From CAMCXE01 sp036520615 (GTDB lineage: Bacteria > Pseudomonadota > Gammaproteobacteria > Pseudomonadales > Cellvibrionaceae), in NCBI GenBank assembly GCA_036520615.1, contig DATDJI010000092.1:17651-81650 (forward strand): a DNA stretch of 64,000 bases. The letters are read 5' to 3'. A program made the translations under genes and the position numbers. The notes beneath the pieces were generated by a model, which saw nothing but the letters and a program-made list of their open reading frames with translations, did no database searches and had not been told where the DNA came from. Positions 43,132-51,465 of the stretch are shown here, one piece after another (position 1 is the stretch's first letter; each line of letters opens with the position of its first letter).

Positions 43132-43402
43132 TGCTCGGCTGCGAGCTCTGTGGCCGCGAGCTACCTTTAACCGAACATCACCTAATACCGCGCATGTTAC
43201 ATAGGCGCAAGCGCTTTCAAAAAATTATAGTAAAGAAGTCTTAGCGCAGACTATAAAAGTATGCCGTGTGTGTCATCGCGGCATTCATGCGCTATATGAC
43301 GAGGTGACACTTGCAGAGCAATTTAACACACTTGCAAAATTACAGGCCGACGCTTTAATTGCCAAGCACTGCGCCTGGGCTGCAAAACAGAAGCAGAAAT
43401 AA
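43131..43402 (+). pseudogene. HNH-type zinc-finger endonuclease-like gene, frameshifted
   Basis: The frame starts MLGCELCGRELPLTEHHLIPRML, with CxxC and the HH of an HNH/treble-clef domain, but stops at TAG 36 codons on. In the -1 frame the protein continues as NYSKEVLAQTIKVCRVCHRG and IHALYDEVTLAEQF to a stop at 43400-43402, with the second CxxC pair and the catalytic histidine. The two halves join smoothly if the AAAAAA run at about 43220-43226 had one more A (273 nt, 90 residues). So this is one HNH protein, similar to a small family I recall next to tatC in Pseudomonas, broken by one base. Sequencing error, true mutation or slippage are all possible. Confidence 0.8.
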
Positions 43403-43675
43403 TCCGAAATCCACGCCGATATATAATTTATTTACACTTTCCTGCTAATCCCTGTAATTGCTTTGCTTACGGTGGTTAAAGCATGCGCAATTTAAGCGAA
43501 TACTGGAATTCAGATAAACGCTTGCTCTACGGACTTTAGACGCCTCCATATAGGCAGGAATGTCATTAGACCACCAGGGTTTTGAAATAAAAGTTTTCTC
43601 AAACATTGCATTTTCAGGCCTGACTCACAACCAGGTTTTGCCTATACTCAACCAAAGGCTACCCGGTGACGGACT

Positions 43676-44323
43676 ATGGAATCTCGACTTTACTTTACCC
43701 CTTATAAAGACTCGCGCCTCGATACCATCTACAACTTACAGTTTTGTGATAACGATAGGTTATTACATAGTGAATATCGCCCCACAGGCATTTTGGCGCA
43801 ATTACTTAATGAAGACGTCAGCGACGAAATTTTGCAAACCCTTGCTATGAGTGGAGACGAGGATACGCGCATACGCATACTTGCATTTTCCCAATTGCGG
43901 CAAAAAAAAATTCCTGTACCAAAGAAAATTCTCCTTGCATCCATCGTTGAAGTTGGCCTTGCAGACGGCTTAGAACTGCTCACTGTTTATGACGACCGTC
44001 GTATACGGTACATTAGCGCGAAAGGCCGTTTAGCAGTGGTGGAGTCGCCAACGCCTCCGATGGAATTAATTATTCAGAGCTTCTTAAGCGACTCGCAAAA
44101 AATTATTAACAATCTTGAGCCCTGTGATGATTCACGACTTGCGTTTCCGAGTTATGGGCGCGCGAAATTTACATTTATTGCATCGGATGGCATCTATATA
44201 GGTGAGGCGCAATTTAAACATATGCAAGAAAATCCTGAGGCAGCCCGTATTATTGATGGGGCGCTGGATTTATTGCACGAAATAATCATCACAGGCAATG
44301 TTTCACCAAATGATTTAATTTAA
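43676..44323 (+). CDS. Hypothetical protein, 215 aa
   Basis: Not recognised. Soluble, about 215 residues, no signal peptide or membrane helix, with balanced composition. The N-terminal segment has repeated Asp/Arg (DSRLDTIYNLQFCDNDRLL), the middle reads EILQTLAMSGDEDTRIRILA, and the end is DGIYIGEAQFKHMQENPEAA followed by ALDLLHEIIITGN. The start follows a weak GGTGACGG site. The middle helical stretch could be a HEAT-like repeat, but no motif is certain. It stands alone; a long hairpin lies after it. Confidence 0.7.
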   Translation: MESRLYFTPYKDSRLDTIYNLQFCDNDRLLHSEYRPTGILAQLLNEDVSDEILQTLAMSGDEDTRIRILAFSQLRQKKIPVPKKILLASIVEVGLADGLELLTVYDDRRIRYISAKGRLAVVESPTPPMELIIQSFLSDSQKIINNLEPCDDSRLAFPSYGRAKFTFIASDGIYIGEAQFKHMQENPEAARIIDGALDLLHEIIITGNVSPNDLI

Positions 44324-44362
44324 AACGCAGGCTTATTGTTGAAATTGACAAGCCGTGAGAGG

Positions 44363-44389
44363 AGCTTGATGGCCGTAGGCCATCAAGCT
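44363..44389. terminator. Long hairpin between convergent genes
   Basis: AGCTTGATGGCC (44363-44374), loop GTA, GGCCATCAAGCT (44378-44389): a perfect 12-bp stem between the 3' ends of the 43676-44323 gene and the GH5 gene. No T-run is adjacent, but its position suits a bidirectional terminator. Confidence 0.55.
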
Positions 44390-44396
44390 AAAAGCG

Positions 44397-45572
44397 TTAT
44401 TTTAGAAAAGGTGTAAGCCATTCCATTTGTGGTGCATCGCCACCTCCTGCAGGCTGTTCGATGGAGAGAAAATAACTCCCCCACCAAGGGCCTGCCGCCC
44501 ACCACGTCCAACCAATCCATTGTTTGTTATTTTCCATATATTGTAATACACGTCCAATCGTGGCTTTACAGGTAGCATTATTACCACCGCCAAATTCACC
44601 TAAAAACCCTCGGTAGTTATGCGAGCTCAACCATTGAGTTACTTGGGTCAAATGTTTATCACCATCAGCGGAGGCGCATTCGGCTTTAGTGCCAGAATAG
44701 TCAGTGTCAAAATACTGATGAAATTCAAAAGCGAAATTATTACCCGGGTCAACAAAATTCACCATAACCGTCGCATTGGGTGTGCCGTAACTATTAGCCG
44801 CCCAAGAATGCGCGCCGGTCCAGGCGTTACCGGGAACTAAAATAAGATTAGTAGCACCAGCATCACGAACCGCCTTAGATCCAGCGTTAGCAGCTGTTAA
44901 CCAGTCTTCGGTCCGCATTGTATTGGGTTCATTCATTAAACCGAAAATAACGTGGTTGTTATTTTTATAGGCTGTGGCAAGGCGCGACCAAAAATTCGCA
45001 AATGCGCTCACAGGCACCTGGCTTGAACCAATTAAATTACCTCGATAACGAGCATAATTATGTGGATCTATGACTACGTATACACCTTTAGACGTAGTTT
45101 CAGTAACGAATAAATCCAAACGAGCAAATTCTGCTGTATCAAATGCTTGATTTAATGTCGGCTGCAAACGCTCCCAGAAAAAGGGTAAGCGTACTGTATT
45201 CATTTTTTTGCTTTTAAAATAATCCACCTCAGTTTGAGGCGGATAAATATAATCTTTCTCATAAATTCCAGGGAATTTTTTATCACCGAATTCCGCACCC
45301 GCTAGTGAAACACCTTTATAAATAACACCGGTGTTAATGTTGCCAGAACTGGATGAGGAACTTGAACTGCTGGAACTTGACGAGCTGGATGAACTAGAAC
45401 TTGAAGTACGGCCAGAGCTGGAAGAGCTAGTTGAACTTGAGGAACTACTGGAGCTTGATGAACTGCTTGAACTTGACGAGCTAGAACTGCTACCTGGATC
45501 TGTACCGCCGCAGCCGCTCAGCGCGAGGCTGACTGCAATCAGAAGGGTATTGAGTTTATTTAAACTTTTCAT
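44397..45572 (-). CDS. GH5-family glycanase lipoprotein with polyserine linkers
   Basis: A 391-residue surface lipoprotein. Signal peptide with lipobox LSGC (C21). Serine-rich linker (about residues 28-83, interrupted by T and GRT). Catalytic GH5 domain (about 90-391): acid/base E215 in LMNEPNTM and nucleophile E326 in FLGEFGGGNN, with DPHNYARY and WWAAGPWWG. This looks like an endo-glucanase, tethered to the outer membrane. Polyserine linkers are typical of Cellvibrio enzymes and use mixed AGC, AGT, TCA and TCC codons. The ATG at 45572 was chosen because the signal peptide starts there. The opposite strand of the linker has a spurious acidic frame. Exact substrate is uncertain. Confidence 0.93.
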   Translation of the reverse strand: MKSLNKLNTLLIAVSLALSGCGGTDPGSSSSSSSSSSSSSSSSSSSSTSSSSSGRTSSSSSSSSSSSSSSSSSSSSGNINTGVIYKGVSLAGAEFGDKKFPGIYEKDYIYPPQTEVDYFKSKKMNTVRLPFFWERLQPTLNQAFDTAEFARLDLFVTETTSKGVYVVIDPHNYARYRGNLIGSSQVPVSAFANFWSRLATAYKNNNHVIFGLMNEPNTMRTEDWLTAANAGSKAVRDAGATNLILVPGNAWTGAHSWAANSYGTPNATVMVNFVDPGNNFAFEFHQYFDTDYSGTKAECASADGDKHLTQVTQWLSSHNYRGFLGEFGGGNNATCKATIGRVLQYMENNKQWIGWTWWAAGPWWGSYFLSIEQPAGGGDAPQMEWLTPFLK

Positions 45573-46161
45573 ATTTAATTCCAAATAATGACTTTTAATA
45601 TTGGAAATACCCGAGATCTGCAACTGCGATGCTCAGCGATTTGTTTGACAATTAGCATCCATTACTCATCATCGTTCTGCATAAAGCCCGCTGCCGCCGT
45701 GGTCGCGCAGAAACAAGCCATAAGAGAAAATCACGGTGGAGTCTAGTTTAATTTGTATTCACGCAACAAGCGGCGTTACACAGCGTTGCCGATTGCATCC
45801 TAGAACACCTCTCGAACAGGTCTCATTTTGATGTTTGGCTACGTATTTAATAGTGCGTCGAAGACATATTTTAAACAGCAAAAGCTCGCAAGCTCTGCCC
45901 TCGCCTACGCTAAATAAATTTTAGGCCGAATAAATATGCTAATAAGCTCGGCGCTGCGGGGCTTTTAGAAGCTGCTCTTTAAGATTTTTTCGCGGTTTTT
46001 AAAAAATCCTTAGTTATCGACAGGTTTAAAGAGCAGATATAGTTCTAATCTGATAATTACAATTATCTAAATTAGCAATTATCGGAATGGATAAACGTGA
46101 TAAATTAGAAGCTGGATTAGTGTATAGCCAGCGCCCAATAAATTTAAGAGATAGTAAATTA
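45573..46161. promoter_or_regulatory. Upstream region of the GH5 gene
   Basis: 589 bases without a gene between GH5 and the propeller sensor, both on the minus strand. A palindrome GATAATT-AC-AATTATC lies at 46052-46067, about 480 bp upstream of the GH5 start, near the sensor's 3' end. The stretch is AT-rich and no clear promoter was seen. Confidence 0.4.
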
Positions 46162-49100
46162 CTACATTATTTTTGCGCTGAGTTCATTCCAAATTAAAGG
46201 CTGGTCCTCGTCTATGGAAGTTTGCACACAAATACCCTCAACTTCCTCAAACAATTCAGGACAGGCAATAAGATGCGCGTAAGGCAATTGATTAGGTGGA
46301 ACTTGCCTTGCCCACACACCAACCCATGCGTTTCGGGTGGTTTTTTTCGCTGCATACAGCGCTTTATCCGCTATATCAGCCACCTGCTCCCAAGTAATGC
46401 TTTCTTCCAGATTGGGATAGAAAGGAAAACAGGAAAATCCTATTGAACAAGTTTTATGTAAAATTAAATCATTGCCAATTTCAAAAGGCGTTTGCTCAAC
46501 CAAAGCCCTGAAACGCTCAGCAAGTACGGCTGCATCATCGCGTTCGCAGAAGCGCACAACCACCATAAACTCTTCACCGCCCCAGCGCACTATATAATCC
46601 GTTTCACGGAAAACGGATTTCAACAGACCCGAAAACTGTCGCAAAAGTGTGTCGCCTGCATTATGCCCGTAGGTATCATTGACCATTTTAAAATGATCAA
46701 TATCTATAATCATGAAAATCATGTCGGAATTTACTGGCTTTTGGCCCGTGTTTTTGGCTGATTCATATTTACGTGTACAGAGTACTAAATCACTATCAAT
46801 GTTTTTAATCAGGTGGCGTCGGTTACTCAAGCCGGTTAATTGATCGGTAAAACTGGTTTGCTCCAAGCGGGTATTTTGCATTTTTAGCACTTCAAGCATG
46901 CGCGCTTTAGATACCGCTGAAACCGCATGAATTTGTAAACGCCCGAGTGCCTGCAACATTTTGGGATCAAATTGCCCCGAACCGCTTTGATTTACCAGCG
47001 CTAATAATGCCGTCAAGCGCCCTTCAATACGGATGGCAACCACTAAGGCTGCGTCAATCACGCCTGAATGTGCCATAAAAATTGGATAGTCGTTTTTCTG
47101 CAGAACGAAAAGATCCGTCGCCGCGCAACACCGCGCTACAGCAATAGCATCGATATCGCCTCTTATTTCACAGATTGAATCATTGCGATTGTGAACGGAA
47201 ATTAATTTAAATTCATTCAACGTTTCATCCAACAACCAGAATGCACCAAGATCTGTTGTATCCAATAAACTAATAGATTCCTGCAGCATTATATCCACCA
47301 AACCATCTATCGTAGTTTGTTGGTTAATCAGATTTACAATGTTATTGATTGTTTCTAAAGCGCGATTTGCCTCCTTAATTGTATTCGTCCGCTCCTCAAC
47401 AATTTTCTCAAGGTTGCGCGTGATGCGAGATAAATCTAAATGTGTCTTCGTACGCGACAAAAGCTCAGGTTTGGAAACCGGCTTAGTGAGAAAGTCATTA
47501 CCGCCTACGCCGAAGCCAGTTAATAAATCGGTTGCAAAATGTTTAGCTGTAATAAAAATAATCGGTAAGTCTTGGCGTTGGCGAATTTTGCGGATGCGCT
47601 GTGCGGTGTCATAACCGGTCATTTTCGGCATCATGACATCGAGCAGAACAAGGTCAATAGAAAAATCCTGCATCACCGCATTAATAGCATCTTCACCATT
47701 GATGGCTTCAGTGAAGCGATACAAAGTTGCGCCCAACTGACTAATTAATACCTGGCGGTTAATTGTGTCGTCGTCAACGATTAAAATATGCGGCTTAAAT
47801 GCATTTTCTTTGGACTCCTCAACACTAGCTTCTATCTCCATGGGTACTACTGGAGCAGAAGCTTCGATCACTGAGCGCAAACGAGTGTCATTGGGGCGGT
47901 ATTCATCCTGCTCAAGATCGCTCTGGGCAATAGGTAAATTAAATGTAAATTCAGAACCCTTACCTAACGTGGATTTTACCGTTAGCGTGCCGCCGTGTAA
48001 TTCAACTAAATTTTTAGTAACTGCAAGCCCAAGCCCTGTGCCCTCAAATTCACGCGTAGCATCGCCTTTAACTTGCGAGAATGAATCAAAAATATTGACC
48101 AATTCTGACTCTGGAATACCAATGCCTGTATCCGCAACAGTAATATAAACGCTGTTATTTTCCTCATAGGCAGAAATGCGCACATGCCCTTGCAGTGTGA
48201 ATTTAATCGCATTACCGATTAAATTATAAAGTACTTGCTCTAAGCGCTCTTCATCAGCGGCAACGCGGGGCAGATTTTCGTTCAGCTCACAAAATACTTG
48301 TAAATTCTTTTTACGCGCTAGAGGTAGCGTCATACTGACAACAGAGTTCGCCAAATTAACTGCGTTAATGGAGCGCAGGCGCAAATCAAAACCTTTATGG
48401 CGCATACGAGAGAAATCTAAAATATCATTAACCAAATTCGACAGGCGCCGACCGCTTTGAGCAATCATTTGCAATTGTGATAATACCCGTGGGCCCAGTT
48501 CCTCTGCATTATCATCCACCAGCGCCTCTGCAATACCGATGATGCCGTTAAGTGGTGTGCGCAGTTCGTGGGAGGTATTAGCTAAAAATTCATCTTTTAA
48601 TTTATTGATGGTTTGTAATTGCAGAACCTTTTCCTGCTCAAACTGTACTTTCAAGCGCTGTGAACGCACGAAAATATAAATAATACCCATGACCACGAGG
48701 GCGTAAAAACAGTAGGCGTAGAGAGTACGCCAAGGCGGTGGCGAAACGCGAATATCCACCGATGCCCCCAGCTGATTCCACACCCCGTTATTGTTTGAAC
48801 CCATAACCAAAAAGCGATATTCACCTGGGTTTAAATTCGTATAGGTGGCGCTGCGCAACTTACCGGCATCAATCCAATCCTGATCAAACCCTTCCATTTT
48901 AAAACGATACTGGTTGTCATTTGAATTGCGGAAATTCAACGCAGAAAAATCCAGGGAAAACATCGTTTGGTGATAATTTAAATTTATTTTATTAGCGCCA
49001 TGAATATGACGACTTAGCACATCGCTATCTTGGGAAATAGGCACACTTTTATTAAAAATCTTAAAGTCAGTTAAAAATACCGGTGGCACTAAGGTATTTT

Positions 49101-51138
49101 CCAGCAAGGTCGCGGGGTTAAACACGGCCAAGCCTTGGGTGGAACCTACTAACAAAGAGTTACCAGGAGCAGCATAAATAACAGGTTTGCTCATGATATT
49201 GCCGGCGAGCCCGTTCGCTTTGGAGAAGGTGCGGAATTTTTGTGTTTTGGGGTTAAAACGGCTCAGGCCGTTCATTGTAGTAAACCAAATATCGCCTTCT
49301 GCATCTTCAGTAATAGCTGTAACCGATTCGTGTGCCAGGCCCTGCTCTACTGAATAATGAGTAAATGTACCAGCTTTTTTATCAAACAAAGCTGCACCAT
49401 TTTCAGTGGCTACCCATAAATTATGGCGGGAATCTTCAAATATAAAACCCACGGAATTATGCGGCAGGCTGTTGGGATTATTGTCGTTGTGTTGATAACG
49501 GGTAAAACTTTCATCCTGTGGGTTAAATTTATTCAGGCCGTTTAATGTGCCCACCCAAATATCACCGTCGCTATCTTGCACTATTGCACGAATATAATGC
49601 CCGCTCAGCGCGCGAGGGTCGGCCTCGTTCGGCACATAATGAGTAAATTTACCGGTGGAAATGTTGTATTTATCTAGGCTACCGGCTTCAGTGCCGATCC
49701 AAAGATTACCGTCTTTATCCCCCATTAAACCCCAAATATAACTGGAGCTAATTGAGTTGGAGTTATCCGTCTGAGGCATGAACCGTTCAAACGTTTTTTC
49801 TTTTTCGTTAAAGCGGTTTAGCCCACCCGACCAGGTGCCAAACCAATAATTGCCATAAACATCTTTTGTCATGGAAATTACTGCATTAGCGCTGAGGCTT
49901 TTTGGATTATTTGCGTCGTGAGTAAAGTTAGTAAATTCTTTTTTTACTGTATCAAAAAGTGTTAATCCCGCCTCTGAGCCAATCCAAACACTATTGCCAG
50001 CGGCGGGATACATACTCAGCAATGCATCATTAGGCAGGCCATTAGGCTGATCCGGTTGATGACGAAAAATGCTGAAATTCGCCACCTCAGCATTAATGTA
50101 GTCGACGCCCACGGGGAATAATCCAACCCAATAATCGCCCAATCGATCTTGATAAATTTGCCGCACCTGATTTGAATTAACCGAATCTGCGTTGTACGGG
50201 TCATGCTCGTAGCGATCAAACCGATCTGCACTGCGGATATACACGGCAACACCGCCGTGATCGCTAGAGATCCACAGATTTTGTTCTTTATCGAGCATTA
50301 TTTTCCAAAGACGATTATCCCCAAGGCTGTGCGGATTATTGTCTTCGTGGCGATACCAGACGGCAGTATTTTTATGTTCGTCAATTTTTAATAAGCCATT
50401 ATCCGTGGCTAACCATAACAGGCCTTCTTTATCCTGTTTAACATCGCGCACAGTTGCCGTGGCAAGATCAAATGGCAAAGCAGCGGATGTTTTAAATGCT
50501 TCAAATTCAGTTTGATTTGCTGCGCGCGTGTAAACACCTGCACCTTGTACACCTACCCAAAGGCGTTTTTTAGTGTCTTCGTACAGTGCGGTAATAATGC
50601 CTTTGGTGCTTTCTTGCACCTGCGGCGTGGGCAGGCTGTGATGGGTAAACGAGCGGGTGGCAGGTAAAAATTCATCGAGACCTGCGCGCGTGCCTACCCA
50701 CAAATGATTTTTACTATCGACATATAAACGTGAAATATCGTTGTGAATGAGACTGCCGGATACCGCTGGGTCATTTAAATAGCGAGTAAAAGTTTGCGAG
50801 GCGCGATCAAATTGGTTTAACCCTTGGTGGGTGGCGACCCAAAGGTTATCTTCGTCTTCCAATACGTCCCAAATAAAATTGGCGCTAAGGCTTTTAGGGT
50901 TTTTCGGATCATGCTGGAAAATTTCAAACCCAGTGCCGTCATATCGTGCCAGCCCATTACTACCGGCAAACCACATAAAACCCTGATGGTCTTGGTAAAT
51001 AGCATTAGTCGCCGCTACAGATTGTGTATCGCTGGTCATTAACCGTTCAAAACGATACTGAGCAGCCTGCGCTCGGGCGCACATTACCTGCAGAACAAGT
51101 AAAAGCACTACTAGAAAGTGACGCGTGTTCGCTGACAT
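46162..51138 (-). CDS. Propeller hybrid histidine kinase with receiver, GAF-like and GGDEF domains
   Basis: A 1658-residue membrane sensor. Signal peptide (1-26), then two-component-regulator-type beta-propeller repeats (about 30-660, recurring WVGT, GLNKFN and LWIGTE units), a Y_Y_Y-like Ig domain (about 700-790), a membrane helix and a HisKA domain (H857 in SHELRTPLNGII). ATPase boxes include NLIGNAIKFT, DTGIGIP and GTGLGLAV. The receiver has D1167 (LLDVMMPK), a GAF-like region follows, and the C-terminal GGDEF has GGEEF (1520-1524) with a product I-site RETD five residues before it. So a receiver-linked kinase ends in a c-di-GMP cyclase. The start was moved 21 codons inward to the signal peptide. 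It probably senses carbohydrates, and lies upstream of GH5. Confidence 0.92.
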   Translation of the reverse strand: MSANTRHFLVVLLLVLQVMCARAQAAQYRFERLMTSDTQSVAATNAIYQDHQGFMWFAGSNGLARYDGTGFEIFQHDPKNPKSLSANFIWDVLEDEDNLWVATHQGLNQFDRASQTFTRYLNDPAVSGSLIHNDISRLYVDSKNHLWVGTRAGLDEFLPATRSFTHHSLPTPQVQESTKGIITALYEDTKKRLWVGVQGAGVYTRAANQTEFEAFKTSAALPFDLATATVRDVKQDKEGLLWLATDNGLLKIDEHKNTAVWYRHEDNNPHSLGDNRLWKIMLDKEQNLWISSDHGGVAVYIRSADRFDRYEHDPYNADSVNSNQVRQIYQDRLGDYWVGLFPVGVDYINAEVANFSIFRHQPDQPNGLPNDALLSMYPAAGNSVWIGSEAGLTLFDTVKKEFTNFTHDANNPKSLSANAVISMTKDVYGNYWFGTWSGGLNRFNEKEKTFERFMPQTDNSNSISSSYIWGLMGDKDGNLWIGTEAGSLDKYNISTGKFTHYVPNEADPRALSGHYIRAIVQDSDGDIWVGTLNGLNKFNPQDESFTRYQHNDNNPNSLPHNSVGFIFEDSRHNLWVATENGAALFDKKAGTFTHYSVEQGLAHESVTAITEDAEGDIWFTTMNGLSRFNPKTQKFRTFSKANGLAGNIMSKPVIYAAPGNSLLVGSTQGLAVFNPATLLENTLVPPVFLTDFKIFNKSVPISQDSDVLSRHIHGANKINLNYHQTMFSLDFSALNFRNSNDNQYRFKMEGFDQDWIDAGKLRSATYTNLNPGEYRFLVMGSNNNGVWNQLGASVDIRVSPPPWRTLYAYCFYALVVMGIIYIFVRSQRLKVQFEQEKVLQLQTINKLKDEFLANTSHELRTPLNGIIGIAEALVDDNAEELGPRVLSQLQMIAQSGRRLSNLVNDILDFSRMRHKGFDLRLRSINAVNLANSVVSMTLPLARKKNLQVFCELNENLPRVAADEERLEQVLYNLIGNAIKFTLQGHVRISAYEENNSVYITVADTGIGIPESELVNIFDSFSQVKGDATREFEGTGLGLAVTKNLVELHGGTLTVKSTLGKGSEFTFNLPIAQSDLEQDEYRPNDTRLRSVIEASAPVVPMEIEASVEESKENAFKPHILIVDDDTINRQVLISQLGATLYRFTEAINGEDAINAVMQDFSIDLVLLDVMMPKMTGYDTAQRIRKIRQRQDLPIIFITAKHFATDLLTGFGVGGNDFLTKPVSKPELLSRTKTHLDLSRITRNLEKIVEERTNTIKEANRALETINNIVNLINQQTTIDGLVDIMLQESISLLDTTDLGAFWLLDETLNEFKLISVHNRNDSICEIRGDIDAIAVARCCAATDLFVLQKNDYPIFMAHSGVIDAALVVAIRIEGRLTALLALVNQSGSGQFDPKMLQALGRLQIHAVSAVSKARMLEVLKMQNTRLEQTSFTDQLTGLSNRRHLIKNIDSDLVLCTRKYESAKNTGQKPVNSDMIFMIIDIDHFKMVNDTYGHNAGDTLLRQFSGLLKSVFRETDYIVRWGGEEFMVVVRFCERDDAAVLAERFRALVEQTPFEIGNDLILHKTCSIGFSCFPFYPNLEESITWEQVADIADKALYAAKKTTRNAWVGVWARQVPPNQLPYAHLIACPELFEEVEGICVQTSIDEDQPLIWNELSAKIM

Positions 51139-51465
51139 CGGCAAGCATCTTATCTCGGTACGCGAACAGATCGGTTCGGCTGTGACACAATCCCACACCA
51201 TGGGGTCAGGAGTTATAACCTTTAGTCTAGATCAGATCTGAAAAATTGAAGTCGCAAGCACTAACTGCTGGCAGAACATTTGCCGACCTGCGCTCAAGCG
51301 TCCAGCAAGTATGCGGTGGAGCGACTAAAAACTCACCTGTAAAAAGTTGTTCGGCCGCTAGCGAGGCAGTCGAGAGAACGCTAGGCGGATTTTTGCATTG
51401 CCGCACAAGGCTACTAATTCCATACTGCAATACTTCACGGCTAAGCTCGCCTGATGAAGGTCTCT
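51139..51465. promoter_or_regulatory. Divergent spacer between the propeller sensor and copA
   Basis: 327 bases between two divergent genes. Short frames overlap (51227-51430 minus, 51246-51506 plus), but they have no ribosome site or motif. Must hold both promoters. I looked for the CueR-type palindrome in front of copA and did not find a good match. Confidence 0.4.

Noticed and set aside
45331..45588. Plus-strand frame made of repeated Leu-Glu/Asp
   Set aside because: It is the antisense of the serine-rich linker of the GH5 gene, a codon artefact.
51139..51465. CueR-type copper operator before copA
   Set aside because: No palindrome with the expected half-sites and spacing was found.
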